From Sinorhizobium fredii NGR234 (GTDB lineage: Bacteria; Pseudomonadota; Alphaproteobacteria; Rhizobiales; Rhizobiaceae): a stretch of 64,000 nucleotides of DNA. A program made the position numbers and the translations under genes. The notes beneath the pieces were generated by a model. The model ran no database searches. It was not told the origin of the DNA and saw only the letters and a program-made list of their open reading frames with translations. Location: positions 1 to 64,000 of the forward strand of contig NC_000914.2 of assembly GCF_000018545.1 (NCBI RefSeq). The letters are read 5' to 3'. This document shows, one piece after another, positions 1-9,453 of the stretch. Position 1 is the stretch's first letter, and each line of letters starts with the position of its first letter.

Positions 1-29
1 TTGTTAACTCTATATTCCTTGTCAGTCGG

Positions 30-66
30 CGAGAATCGCACATAATAACGATTATGTCGGTTCTCG
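30..66. promoter_or_regulatory. Inverted repeat upstream of repA (probable RepA operator)
   Basis: Two arms of 16-17 bases face each other across a four-base loop (30-46 and 51-66) with one mismatch and a one-base bulge; the shared core of each arm is ACATAAT next to the loop. It ends 34 bases before the repA start. RepA of repABC plasmids represses its own operon by binding palindromes in this position, so an operator role is inferred from place and symmetry. It does not match the usual 16-base parS pattern. Confidence 0.55.
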
Positions 67-100
67 GGCCGAAAAACCGTTATTCGAGAGTTCCCCTGCA

Positions 101-1324
101 ATGAACGCTAATTCGCCGCCCATCGCTCCCGCACAGCCGATGCATTTCGAGGATCTCATCCTCGAACAGGGCGATCTGATTTCAAAGAAATTGCATCTTT
201 TAAGCATGCAGCAGTTCCCACCGAATGCCAAGAAACTGCTTCGCCAGTTCTCGCTCTCTGAAGTGGCGCAGTTCCTCGGCGTCTCTCAAAGTACGCTGAA
301 GAAACTTCATCTTGAGGGAAAAGGCCCCCTCCCCCAGACATCGTCGTCGGGTCGCCGTTCTTATAGTGCTGAGCAGATGGCGGAACTGCGTCAGTATCTC
401 GATCAGCATGGACGATCGGAAGCCAGGAACTACGTGCCGCACCGTCGGTCGGGCGAAAAGCTCCAGGTCATTGCCGTTGTCAATTTCAAAGGCGGTTCGG
501 GAAAGACGACGACGGCCGCCCATCTCGCGCAGTACATGGCGTTGACCGGGCACCGTGTCTTGGCGGTGGACCTCGACCCGCAGGCGTCACTTTCGTCGCT
601 TCACGGTTTTCAGCCCGAACTCGACATGTCGCCGTCGCTCTATGAGGCGCTCAGATATGACGATCAACGCCGATCGATCAGTGAGATCATCCAGCCTACC
701 AATTTCCCGGGCCTCGATATCGTGCCTGCGAACCTCGAACTTCAGGAGTACGAGTACGACACCCCGCTTGCGATGTCGAACAAGAGCTCGAACGATGGCA
801 AGACCTTCTTCACGCGGATTTCGCGCGCGCTGTCGGAAGTCAACGACCGCTATGACGTTGTCGTCATCGACTGCCCTCCCCAGCTCGGCTATCTCACGAT
901 CACCGCGCTGACTGCGGCTACGAGCGTCCTGATCACGATCCATCCACAGATGCTCGACGTCATGTCGATGGGCCAGTTCCTTTTGATGCTGGGCGGGATC
1001 CTGAAGCCGATCCGGGATGTGGGTGCTGCGGTCAATCTCGAATGGTATCGCTATCTGATCACCCGGTACGAGCCAACGGATGGGCCGCAGGCGCAGATGG
1101 TGGGCTTCATGCAGACCTTGTTCCACCAGTTTGTGCTGAAGAACCAGATGCTGAAATCGACAGCGGTTTCAGACGCCGGAATCACCAAGCAGACCCTTTA
1201 CGAAGTCGACAAGAGTCAGATGACGCGGTCCACCTATGAGCGCGCGATGGACTCCTTGAACGCAGTCAACGCCGAGATCGTCGAACTCGTCCATGCCTCT
1301 TGGGGGAGGAAGGTTGTCAGTTGA
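101..1324 (+). CDS. repA: Plasmid partitioning ATPase RepA (ParA family)
   Basis: This is the first gene of the repABC operon. RepA is a ParA-type ATPase that segregates the plasmid together with RepB and represses the operon. The 407-residue protein has an N-terminal helix-turn-helix-like segment (about residues 50-75, SLSEVAQFLGVSQSTLKKLH), the deviant Walker A motif KGGSGKTT at residues 130-137 and a downstream DLDPQ motif at 158-162, both typical of ParA. Length is normal for the family. The ATG at 101 follows the palindrome at 30-66; no strong ribosome binding site is visible. repB follows after 56 bases in the same direction. Confidence 0.97.
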   Translation: MNANSPPIAPAQPMHFEDLILEQGDLISKKLHLLSMQQFPPNAKKLLRQFSLSEVAQFLGVSQSTLKKLHLEGKGPLPQTSSSGRRSYSAEQMAELRQYLDQHGRSEARNYVPHRRSGEKLQVIAVVNFKGGSGKTTTAAHLAQYMALTGHRVLAVDLDPQASLSSLHGFQPELDMSPSLYEALRYDDQRRSISEIIQPTNFPGLDIVPANLELQEYEYDTPLAMSNKSSNDGKTFFTRISRALSEVNDRYDVVVIDCPPQLGYLTITALTAATSVLITIHPQMLDVMSMGQFLLMLGGILKPIRDVGAAVNLEWYRYLITRYEPTDGPQAQMVGFMQTLFHQFVLKNQMLKSTAVSDAGITKQTLYEVDKSQMTRSTYERAMDSLNAVNAEIVELVHASWGRKVVS

Positions 1325-1380
1325 GAAGTGTAAACTTCCCCGGGACGGCCCGGTAGATCTCAGGCAAACGGAGCAGGCAC

Positions 1381-2361
1381 ATGGCGAGAAAGAACCTACT
1401 GGCGGGACTGGTAGACACAGCGGAAATCCCGCACGCAGACGTTGCGCCCGCCTACCCGATGCGCGGGGCTTCGAAGAGCATGGTGCGCTCGCTCGACGAG
1501 TTGTCGCGCCAGGCCGAGAAATTTCTCGAAGGAGAAACGGTCGTCGAACTCGACCCTGAGACACTCGATGGTTCGTTCGTCTCTGATCGCATGGGCGATA
1601 GTTCCGAGCAGTTCGAGGAATTGAAGCAGGCGATTGCCGAGCGCGGGCAGGATACGCCCATCCTTGTGCGCCCCCACCCGTCGGCAGCCGATCGTTACCA
1701 GATCGTCTTTGGACACCGCCGAGCCCGCGTTGCCCGCGAGCTCGGCCGCAAGGTTAAGGCGGTCGTCAAGGCGCTGGATGACCGCACGCACGTTATCGCC
1801 CAGGGACAGGAAAACTCGGCGCGCGCCAACCTCTCCTTCATTGAACGGGCGAACTTCGCCTCGCACCTCGAGAAGCTTGGCTATGACCGGACAATCATAG
1901 GATCGGCGCTTGCTGCCAATGCGGCCGCTATCTCGAAAATGATCGCCGTAATAGATCGTATTCCTGAAGAGACAATCGCAAGAATCGGGCCCTGCCCGGC
2001 GGTCGGCCGAGAACGCTGGGTCGAGTTGTCATTGCTTGTGGGTAAAACCGCCAACGAAGCGAAGGTGAAGGCAATCGTCTCTGATCCTTCCTTCAATGAA
2101 CTGAGCACTGACGATCGCTTCAATTCCCTGTTTTCTGGTCTGAACAGCGCGGCGAAGCCTGTCCGGAAGACGACTCCAAAGATCCTGGAGAACTGGCAAC
2201 CGGCGGACAAGACCGTCTCCGCTAAGTATTCGAACTCCGCCAAGGCGTTTGCCTTGTCTATGAAATCAAGGAATGCCGGCCCCTTTGGGCGGTATATTGC
2301 AGACAACCTGGACCGGCTCTATGCCGAGTTCCTGGAGCAGGGTAATCGGAAGGAAGACTGA
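1381..2361 (+). CDS. repB: Plasmid partitioning protein RepB (ParB family)
   Basis: RepB is the centromere-binding partner of RepA and binds parS sites. The 326-residue protein has the ParB/Spo0J N-terminal nuclease-like fold, seen as PILVRPHP and FGHRRARVARELG (about residues 94-120), followed by a QGQENSARANLSFIERANFA segment (about 140-160) and a helix-turn-helix region, as in RepB proteins. The ATG is preceded by GGAGC a few bases upstream, a good ribosome binding site. It is the middle gene of the operon; the gap before repC carries the counter-transcribed RNA. Confidence 0.97.
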   Translation: MARKNLLAGLVDTAEIPHADVAPAYPMRGASKSMVRSLDELSRQAEKFLEGETVVELDPETLDGSFVSDRMGDSSEQFEELKQAIAERGQDTPILVRPHPSAADRYQIVFGHRRARVARELGRKVKAVVKALDDRTHVIAQGQENSARANLSFIERANFASHLEKLGYDRTIIGSALAANAAAISKMIAVIDRIPEETIARIGPCPAVGRERWVELSLLVGKTANEAKVKAIVSDPSFNELSTDDRFNSLFSGLNSAAKPVRKTTPKILENWQPADKTVSAKYSNSAKAFALSMKSRNAGPFGRYIADNLDRLYAEFLEQGNRKED

Positions 2362-2364
2362 CGC

Positions 2365-2405
2365 AAAAGAAAAAGGCCCCCAGACGGTAACCATCGTGGA
2401 AGCCT
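2365..2405 (-). terminator. Rho-independent terminator of the counter-transcribed RNA
   Basis: Read on the minus strand, an imperfect GC-rich stem (arms near 2375-2385 and 2394-2405) is followed by TTTTTCTTTT. It lies immediately after the repB stop and ends the small RNA that starts near 2420. Confidence 0.7.
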
Positions 2406-2420
2406 CTCTCATCGTTTAGC
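2368..2420 (-). ncRNA. Counter-transcribed RNA in the repB-repC gap
   Basis: On the minus strand there is a -35 box TTGACT (2450-2455), a 17-base spacer and a -10 box GATTCT (2427-2432), which places a start near 2420. The transcript would end after about 50-55 bases at a hairpin followed by a U-rich tract (plus-strand A run at 2365-2374). repABC plasmids encode a small antisense RNA of about this length here that represses repC and determines incompatibility. Promoter, size and terminator all fit. The exact ends are inferred. Confidence 0.8.
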
Positions 2421-2515
2421 AGCCTGAGAATCGCATTTCCACGAATCGCAGTCAAGAGTCTTTGGCACCGGAACGGGTGAGCGGACGTCTTTTGCCTGAG
2501 GATAGGTGAAAGAAG

Positions 2516-3730
2516 ATGCAAGATGGAAGTGTGACGACGCCCTTCGGGCGGCGGTCGATGACGCTTGGCATGTTGGCAAGCCAATATATGTCGCGTGAAC
2601 TCGAACCTGAAACATCGGCTGACAAGTGGAAGCTGTTTCGAGCGCTCTGCGAAGCTAAGCCGAAGCTCGGCATCAGCGAACGTGCGCTCTCTGTTATGAA
2701 CGCACTTTTGAGCTTTTATCCCGAGACGACCTTGTCTGAGGAAAACGGCCTCATCGTGTTCCCCTCTAACATGCAGTTGTCGCTTCGTGCGCATGGCATG
2801 GCTGAAGCGACGTTGCGTCGCCACATCGCAGCGCTCGTCGACGCTGGCCTTCTGGCACGCCGGGATAGCCCAAATGGCAAACGCTACGCCCGCAAGGACG
2901 GAGACGGTTCGATCGATGAGGCCTATGGGTTTTCGTTGGCTCCGTTGCTGTCACGCGCACGCGAGATCGAGCAAATAGCTGCCTATGTCAAAATTGAGCG
3001 ACTGCAATTGCGTAGACTTCGCGAGCGCCTGACGATCTGCCGGCGCGATATCGGTAAGCTGATTGAAGTCGCCATTGAGGAGGGAGTGGACGGTAATTGG
3101 GACGGAATTCACCAGCACTACCGCAGCCTAGTAGCGACCATTCCTCGAGTGGCAACGGCCGCGACCGTCGCCCCCATCCTCGAAGAGATGGAGATGTTGC
3201 GCGAGGAAATCTCCAACCTTCTGGAAATCAGGTTAAAAATCGAAAATTTGAGCGGCAATCCTGATCAAATTGAGCGGCACAAACAGAATTCACATCCCGA
3301 ATCCACTAATGAATTTGAACCTAGCTCTCGAGAAGAGCAGGGCGAAAGGCCGAGCCCAGCCATCGAACCGCAACGCGAGCCGATGAAGGTGTTTCCGTTG
3401 GGGATGGTGTTGCGGGCTTGCCCAAGCATCTCAGATTATGGCCCCGGAGGCGTAGTTGCGAGCCCGCGTGACCTGATGCAGGCCGCAGTGGTCGTCCGCT
3501 CGATGCTCTGCGTCAGTCCGTCGGCCTACCAGGATGCCTGTGAGGTTATGGGGCCCGAGAACGCATCCGCTGTCATGGCCTGCATTCTGGAGCGGTCAGG
3601 GCACATCAAATCGCCCGGCGGATATCTCCGCGACCTAACGTCTCGGGCAAAGCGGGGCGAGTTTTCGCCGGGGCCAGTGTTGATGGCACTGCTGAGGGCG
3701 CGCGGCGGAAGTGATCGATTGGCCTCCTGA
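2516..3730 (+). CDS. repC: Replication initiator RepC
   Basis: RepC is the replication initiator of repABC plasmids; the origin in this family lies within repC. The 404-residue protein starts with MQDGSVTTPFGRRSMTLGML, a typical RepC N-terminus, followed by the LCEAKPKLGISERALSVMNA segment and a DNA-binding region containing FPSNMQLSLRAHGMAEATLR. The length is usual. The ATG has GAAAGAAG just upstream. Its expression is probably limited by the antisense RNA encoded at 2368-2420. It shares the operon with repA and repB but is separated from repB by 154 bases. Confidence 0.97.
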   Translation: MQDGSVTTPFGRRSMTLGMLASQYMSRELEPETSADKWKLFRALCEAKPKLGISERALSVMNALLSFYPETTLSEENGLIVFPSNMQLSLRAHGMAEATLRRHIAALVDAGLLARRDSPNGKRYARKDGDGSIDEAYGFSLAPLLSRAREIEQIAAYVKIERLQLRRLRERLTICRRDIGKLIEVAIEEGVDGNWDGIHQHYRSLVATIPRVATAATVAPILEEMEMLREEISNLLEIRLKIENLSGNPDQIERHKQNSHPESTNEFEPSSREEQGERPSPAIEPQREPMKVFPLGMVLRACPSISDYGPGGVVASPRDLMQAAVVVRSMLCVSPSAYQDACEVMGPENASAVMACILERSGHIKSPGGYLRDLTSRAKRGEFSPGPVLMALLRARGGSDRLAS

Positions 3731-3787
3731 CCGAAGAACCCGCTTAATCGGCGGGAACCAATCCCCTCAGCTCTTGGGCGACCGCTT

Positions 3788-3803
3788 GTTGTCGGCTGAC
3801 AAA
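3788..3803. other. parS-like site 1
   Basis: The sequence GTTGTCGGCTGACAAA is a near palindrome (one mismatch) close to the repABC parS pattern GTT-N4-GC-N4-AAC. It lies 58 bases after repC, and a closely related copy lies at 4157-4172. Two related copies directly downstream of repC suggest a RepB-bound partition site. Confidence 0.6.
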
Positions 3804-3821
3804 ATCGGCAGATTGGGACGT

Positions 3822-6295
3822 TGAGTCAACCGATTAGGAGAAGTTATGACGCTTTCGTTTATGGTGTCTCAGTAGGGGGAGCAACTCCAATCGTCCACGT
3901 CGGTACGAGGACAGTGCAGGCAGGGACATTCGATGGCAATATGGACGACACCAAAGGCAGGGACAAGCCCGACCAGTCCGCAGCTCCCTCAGCATGGTGT
4001 CCGAGAAGTTGGCGGAGGCATTCGAGCATCAGACCAGAGATGTTTCTTGAGCGCCAGGACGATGCTGTGAAAGGCCAAATGCTACACCAGATCTTGATTT
4101 TTAGTTGGTTGCAAAGGCAGGGGAGACTATTGCTTCCTTAAAACAGACTGTAAAAAGTTGTCAGCTGACAAAAACGGAAATTTGCGCAAATTAATCAGAG
4201 CGTTAGTTCTAAACTGTCTTCGTTTGCTGTTGAAGGGAGGGGTTCGGTCGAACTTTCGAGGCGTTGATCGCCTGTTTGTAGGACGCGAGTCGTAAAGTTT
4301 AGCCAGTCCGTAGGTGACCGCGTTTCGTCATTCTGCCAGAATGACTGTCACACTTCCAACAGAGCATTAGTTATCGCTTGGCTAAGCGTATTTCATGCGG
4401 CTGGTAGCGCTCGCCGGTCGATATTTGCTTCATGTGGTAGATGCGGAACACCACCGCGCTGTTGGTTCCGGCCTTCCATGAGCCAGCGTTTCAAGGCGAT
4501 CGCCGGCCGGCAGATCAAGAGCACATGTTCGTCATCATCGCTCGTCGTCGTTTTGGTGCGGTCGAGGCGGATTGAAACGCAGGGTGGGGCAGGGGAGGCT
4601 TCGTCGGTTGGCACGGACCTGTTCCTGGTCGGTGAGACATCAACGTGTGGCGCTCTGATTGACCGGCCGCGGTGGTCCTGGGACCTTCGTTCGCTATTCG
4701 ATGTTCTACCGTATGTTCCTGCTCAATTAAAATCAGAGGCGGGAAGGGGTCCTGAGTTCGATTGACGCAGCGCGCTTACGCTTCGCCAATTTGGTACAGT
4801 CCGGCGGGTTGACGAGGGCCGTAACGAAGTTCGGGGGCAGCGATGGCAACGGTACTGTCGGCCTTCCATGAAGGCCTCACCACGGCGGAGATCGGGATGT
4901 GCAAGGAGGAAAATCCCTACCCACAACAGCGACTGGAACGCAGGCTAAGACGCTGCCACGAAGGCAGGCGAAGCAACGAAACTCGACGACGAACAGGGTC
5001 GTGCCCCTTGCCAGCGTGCCCCGAGCAGCCTCGGCGACGGGCTTTCCCGTACGTTCCCGCGCTCACACGATTAGATGCGCTCGAAGGCAGCTCCACTGCT
5101 TTCAAGAAGCGCGGCGGACCCTGAAGACCATTATGTTCGGCTTCTATGCCTGCGACGCTGTAGTCGATCCCCACACAACGTTGGGCGGTCCTCGGACTTC
5201 GGAATTCTCGTCCTCGTCAGCGACGGCAAGCTCGCTGAGCCGCAATACTCGAACAAGGCCTCCGACCGGTTGAAGTGGGACACGGTCATATCGACGCCGG
5301 TCGCAGCTGATCGCGCGCGGTGCGAGAAAGTTCGCGCGGCCAAGCTTCGACGAGCCGCTGTCCCGGTGTTCGGCCAAGTCGCGCAGGAACGTCAGGCTAT
5401 GCGAGGGGAGGGCCGTGGTTCGTCAGGGTTAGTAGCAGAGTGGGATAAGCGCCCTCAACGGCACGGGGGCAGGAACGCCGCGTGTTTGTCCCAGTCGCGG
5501 GAGATTGCCACACGGCTAAGCTCAAGCAACCGTTGGGCTCTGCTGTGTTGCCTGTCGAAATGTTCCCTTGCCATTTTGAAGTCTCGGAGGAAGCGCTGTA
5601 CTGGCTGATGGAGCGCGCCAACTTCCTGCTTCGGCAGTAGAAACCATCTTACCGCGAGCGTCTAGCGGTACTCGAACGGGCAGACTGATCTGTACGTGGG
5701 GCAGATCAGGTGGCGCGGGAGCATGATCCTCGAACGGGTTCCTCATTCAATCGAACACGTTCAGGGCGAGCGCATCGAGGTCGGCCGGGCCCGGCGTAAC
5801 CGCGCCGGTGAGCGCGGGGATCACCGTTGCCTAGAGAAAGGCAGTCAGCGCGAGCATCGCCGTGTCGCGCGTCGGCATCGAGGGCGACTCAGGCACCTAG
5901 CCCACGACTCGCGACGACGAGTTCAGCCGCCAGAGCCAACCTTGCGGGGCTCTGCGGAAAGCGCGCCTCGGATGAGGCTCTGCGGCAAATGGAGGTCTCA
6001 CCTGGCGCCGGACTTCGACCCGTGCACGCTTGGGTTCCGAAAACTCAGTGATCTTATCTGTACGACAAATCAGTTCGACGTGTGGCAAGCAGAGGATGCT
6101 CCCGTCAGCATCGCGGCTGAAACAAAGAGGCAAAAAGTAGCGTCTATGGCGACGAAGATCGCTTGCTTGGGCTGGGCAGTTGCGTCAACGTTCGGGCTGC
6201 TTTACCCGGAGCGGAGAAGCGTCTATCTGTGCGCGCGTATACGAAGCGAGCCTCGCCCGCCCTGTGGCGGGTACGGCAAATGATCGAAGGAAGGC
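3822..6295. other. Long stretch without a supportable gene
   Basis: Apart from the second parS-like palindrome I find no open frame here that looks like a real protein. Several frames of 60-195 codons exist on both strands, but they are rich in Arg, Ser and Pro, lack recognisable domains and overlap each other. The short phrase GGCCTTCCATGA occurs twice (near 4469 and 4859). The region looks like decayed coding DNA between the replication module and the cold-shock gene; I cannot name the parent genes. Confidence 0.5.
4157..4172. other. parS-like site 2
   Basis: GTTGTCAGCTGACAAA contains the perfect 14-base palindrome TTGTCAGCTGACAA and is nearly the same as the site at 3788-3803. The final bases are AAA where the general parS pattern has AAC, so the match is good but not complete. 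Confidence 0.65.
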
Positions 6296-6298
6296 ATG

Positions 6299-6505
6299 AT
6301 GGCGACCGGAACGGTAAAATGGTTCAACGCGACGAAGGGCTTTGGTTTTATTCAGCCGGACGACGGGAGCGCCGATGTCTTCGTCCACATTTCAGCGGTG
6401 GAGCGGGCTGGCCTGCGGGAGCTGAAGGATGGGCAGAAGATCAGTTACGAGCTGGTAAAGGATCGTAAGTCCGGCAAGATGTCGGCTGACAATTTGCAGG
6501 CCTAG
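6299..6505 (+). CDS. cspA: Cold-shock protein, CspA family
   Basis: This is a small single-stranded nucleic-acid-binding protein of 68 residues and normal CspA length. It opens with [20 protein letters not shown]; the RNP1 motif KGFGFI and the RNP2-like motif DVFVHISA are both intact. Such proteins act as RNA chaperones. Two adjacent ATG codons (6296 and 6299) follow AAGGAAGG; I chose the second because CspA proteins usually begin MxxGTVKWF. It stands alone between decayed DNA and a convergent recombinase gene. Confidence 0.93.
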   Translation: MATGTVKWFNATKGFGFIQPDDGSADVFVHISAVERAGLRELKDGQKISYELVKDRKSGKMSADNLQA

Positions 6506-6653
6506 GCGGCCCCTTCCTCACAACGCGAGCTTTCTGGAATAGCCCGGGGGTTGCTCGGTCTTTTTCCATTTGGAAGCATGCGGCGACCGGAAACAGTGCC
6601 GCACCCGTCTTTCGACGCCGCGTGAACACTCTTGAATTCATGAACCAAGCCTC

Positions 6654-7571
6654 TCAAGCGCGAACCAGCCCGATGCGACTCGCCTCGTCCAGTAGTGCTC
6701 GGACGGAAGACGGTTGCCATTTGCGGCCGCCACGTGGCGGTCGCTCCTGCATCTGGTCCAACTGGGCGGCAATGTCGCGCAGCGACAGATTGGGATCGGC
6801 GATGGCGATCCCGGCAACCAGCCGCATCAGATGATCCTCGGGCGGCCGGCGCAGCGATCGGGCAAGCAGTTCCGGTTCCGCGAGCTTTTCGCGCACTAGC
6901 CGGTGGACCGCCCGCCGCAACCGTTCGACGGTCCAGTCGTGCCCCCTGCGATTGAGGATCCGCACGACATTGTCCCAACTGTGTCGCGGGCGCAGTCGCC
7001 GGACTGTCGGCAGCCAGGTCTGCGCTGACACAATCAGTTCATCGAGGTAGGCCCGCTCGCGCGCCGCTGAGACCGCACGGATGGCTTCTGGCCGGCGTTC
7101 TCGAAGCCCGGGATTGCCGGCAAGCCGGCCGCGCGCCTTGGCGGCCTGCATACCGGACTTGGTCCGCTCCGCGATCAGCGCGCGCTCGAGCTGGGCGACG
7201 GCGCCGAGCACCTGCAGGGAAAACATTCCGTGCGGCGTCGAGGTATCGATCGGATCACGCAGCGAGCGGAAATGGACGCCGCGCTTCTCGAGGTCTTCGA
7301 TGACGTCGAGCAGGTGGCTGACCGATCGGGCCAGACGGTCGAGGCGAACGACGACGAGGACATCGCCCATGGCAAGGTCTTTAAGAAGCTTCGCAAGCAC
7401 CGGCCGCGCGCGTGATGCGCCGGATCCGTGCTCCTGGTGGATGCGGTGGCAACCAGCCGCCCGCAATTCGTCGACCTGAGCGTCGTTGAGCTGATCCTCG
7501 GTCGAAACACGGGCGTATCCGATCAGCCTTTGCTGCAGGGAAGGAGAATTGAGGTATGCAGCCGTTGCCAT
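6654..7571 (-). CDS. Serine recombinase / resolvase
   Basis: This site-specific DNA recombinase of the resolvase-invertase family has 305 residues. The catalytic domain begins IGYARVSTEDQ with the nucleophile Ser in ARVS, followed by LVVVRLDRLARS and ALIAERTKSGMQAAKARGR, all family hallmarks. It is longer than a classical Tn3 resolvase (about 185 residues) and has an extra C-terminal part of about 120 residues. A helix-turn-helix-like stretch, LSLRDIAAQLDQ, lies near the end. It probably helps resolve plasmid multimers or belonged to a transposon; no transposase is beside it. The start is taken at the ATG at 7571, where the ribosome binding site is weak. Confidence 0.88.
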   Translation of the reverse strand: MATAAYLNSPSLQQRLIGYARVSTEDQLNDAQVDELRAAGCHRIHQEHGSGASRARPVLAKLLKDLAMGDVLVVVRLDRLARSVSHLLDVIEDLEKRGVHFRSLRDPIDTSTPHGMFSLQVLGAVAQLERALIAERTKSGMQAAKARGRLAGNPGLRERRPEAIRAVSAARERAYLDELIVSAQTWLPTVRRLRPRHSWDNVVRILNRRGHDWTVERLRRAVHRLVREKLAEPELLARSLRRPPEDHLMRLVAGIAIADPNLSLRDIAAQLDQMQERPPRGGRKWQPSSVRALLDEASRIGLVRA

Positions 7572-8102
7572 CGAATTTTTCGGTCGTTTCGGGGCGGTTT
7601 GTACAAATGAAACATGTGTGAGAAAAGGCTCCTTTGCAAGCGTGTTTTATGTTCAAAATGGAAGGCCGTACAGCGCGGAATCTGGTCTGCAACAGGTCTC
7701 GGACCGTCGAAGTTCGGGAAATCGCGCCAGCGGCCTTCTGTGGCCGAAATGCGATGAAATCCCCTGTTACGCATGGGATCGGGTACCACCGTTGCATTTC
7801 TGACAGGCCGGGATGATGAAATAGCCGGAGGACGGCTCCGCGGTCGGCCGCTCGGCAGAGGTCCAGTTCACTCGATCAGGGGAATGAGTTCGCTGAAAGA
7901 GGGTGAGGAAGGGGCTGAAAAGCCCGGGTTTCCAGGCGAATCCCCGATCTGGTACGACCGACGTAGGTGATTTGCAACGCCAAATCCATAACTATCGATA
8001 CTGGAAACCTATCGATGGTTAGAAGCAACCCGAAAGCGTACGATGTGAGGAACAGTAATATTGCACTAGAGTTCCTTTAGAAAATTGTTTACCATAATTT
8101 CA
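7572..8102. other. Intergenic region without a supportable gene
   Basis: About 530 bases lie between the divergent recombinase and the DUF1612-type gene. Frames of 60-88 codons overlap here on both strands, but none has a domain or a convincing start. The last 100 bases are A/T-rich and probably carry the promoter of the gene starting at 8103. Confidence 0.5.
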
Positions 8103-9245
8103 ATGGCTTATGATCTGGCGAAAATCAGCACGACAGCCCTGATGCGGCCGGCTTTCGAGGCCGGCATCGGTTTCACGCGTCTCGACGAGCGCATCGCCCG
8201 CTCACCGGTCGGAAGCGGGTGGATTGAGCGCATGCATTTCCTCGACGCCTGCGCCTCCCTCTGGATCGACGGCGAACTCGTCCATCTCGAAGACCTCGTC
8301 CTCCACGACGCTACCCGCGACATCCGCACCCCAACCCACGAACTGACAATCGCCCGCGACGTCTTGCGGACCCGCCGGCGCATCGCTGCGCAGTCGCCAG
8401 ATTGGCCGTTATCGACAGAGGGTATCCGAACTTTGCGACAGACGTCGGACATCAACCCGGTCGGCGTCGAGGCGGTGGAGCCGGCCGACGTCATTCGGCC
8501 CGCGGTCGCTATCGATCCGGAAGGGGAGGGGGACGATGGTAACGACGCCAAAGATCTGCCCGGCGTCGATTATGCCGCCATCGATGCGGTGCTGGCACGT
8601 TCGGAGGCCGCGATCGAAGACGCAAGGCGACCCGGCCGTGCCGGCGCGAACAGCTGGGCTGCCGAGAAGGATCCACTGGTCTACGACCTCGATTGGGATG
8701 AGGACGCCCGGCTGGTGGAATGGCGCAGCGTGCTGCGCCAGGCTCAAGACTTGCCGGCGGTGCTGCAGGCGATCGTCGCCCTTGATGCCTGGAACGAACT
8801 GTCTGTCCTGCAGCACGCGCCCTGGCTCGGCCGGCTGCTTTGCGCCTCAATCCTGCGGGAAGCCGGCATCACCACCGGCGCCCATCTTGCCGCCATCAAT
8901 CTCGGTCTGAAAACCATACCCGTCGATCGGCGCCGCCATCGCGGCCGGGAGACCCGGCTGCTTGCCATCGCCCACGGTTTGCTGGCGGCTGCTGAGATCG
9001 GCATGAAAGAACATGATCGGCTGACGCTGGCGAAAACGATGATGGACCGAAAGCTGGACGGACGGCGGACCTCGTCAAAACTGCCAGAGCTGGTCGAACT
9101 TGTGATGGCAAAACCGCTCGTTTCGGCCGGGATGGTGTCCAAGACGCTCGAGGTCACCCCACAGGCGGCGCGGCGGATCGTGACGGAGCTGGGGTTGAGA
9201 GAGATGACGGGGAGGGGGAGGTTTCGGGCGTGGGGGGTGATATAA
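8103..9245 (+). CDS. RHE_PE00001 / DUF1612 family plasmid protein with C-terminal HTH
   Basis: The protein of 380 residues begins [20 protein letters not shown] and contains [20 protein letters not shown] and [20 protein letters not shown], which I recognise from a family found almost only on rhizobial and agrobacterial plasmids. The C-terminal third ends with a winged-helix-like segment, [20 protein letters not shown], followed by [18 protein letters not shown]. The central 150-220 region is acidic and less typical. Function is unknown; DNA binding is inferred from the C-terminus. The ATG at 8103 was chosen over 8085 because family members begin there. Confidence 0.8.
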   Translation: MAYDLAKISTTALMRPAFEAGIGFTRLDERIARSPVGSGWIERMHFLDACASLWIDGELVHLEDLVLHDATRDIRTPTHELTIARDVLRTRRRIAAQSPDWPLSTEGIRTLRQTSDINPVGVEAVEPADVIRPAVAIDPEGEGDDGNDAKDLPGVDYAAIDAVLARSEAAIEDARRPGRAGANSWAAEKDPLVYDLDWDEDARLVEWRSVLRQAQDLPAVLQAIVALDAWNELSVLQHAPWLGRLLCASILREAGITTGAHLAAINLGLKTIPVDRRRHRGRETRLLAIAHGLLAAAEIGMKEHDRLTLAKTMMDRKLDGRRTSSKLPELVELVMAKPLVSAGMVSKTLEVTPQAARRIVTELGLREMTGRGRFRAWGVI

Positions 9246-9453
9246 GCCCACGCCCCTTTTTTCGGCGGTAGTGGGTCTACGAGATCCTGGTGCCAAGCGT
9301 GCATGTCCCACCTTTGCTGGGCGGAAGCGACATGTTGTTAAAATTGACACCAACACTTTCAAATTCGGCTTTCTCAACCCTCAAGTCAGGCTCTACGGGT
9401 ATCACCAAATCCGTTTGGTAATTAGGTATGGGAATATTGGAAGGAGCACGCGG

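Noticed and set aside
587..1126. Minus-strand frame of 179 codons inside repA
   Set aside because: A shadow of repA with no domain.
3821..4141. Frame of 106 codons after repC
   Set aside because: No domain, poor composition and no convincing start signal.
5075..5608. Frame of 177 codons in the decayed region
   Set aside because: Some short phrases look protein-like but no family can be recognised and other frames overlap it equally well.
6484..6496. parS-like GTCGGCTGACAA inside cspA
   Set aside because: Only a partial match inside a conserved coding sequence; most likely chance.
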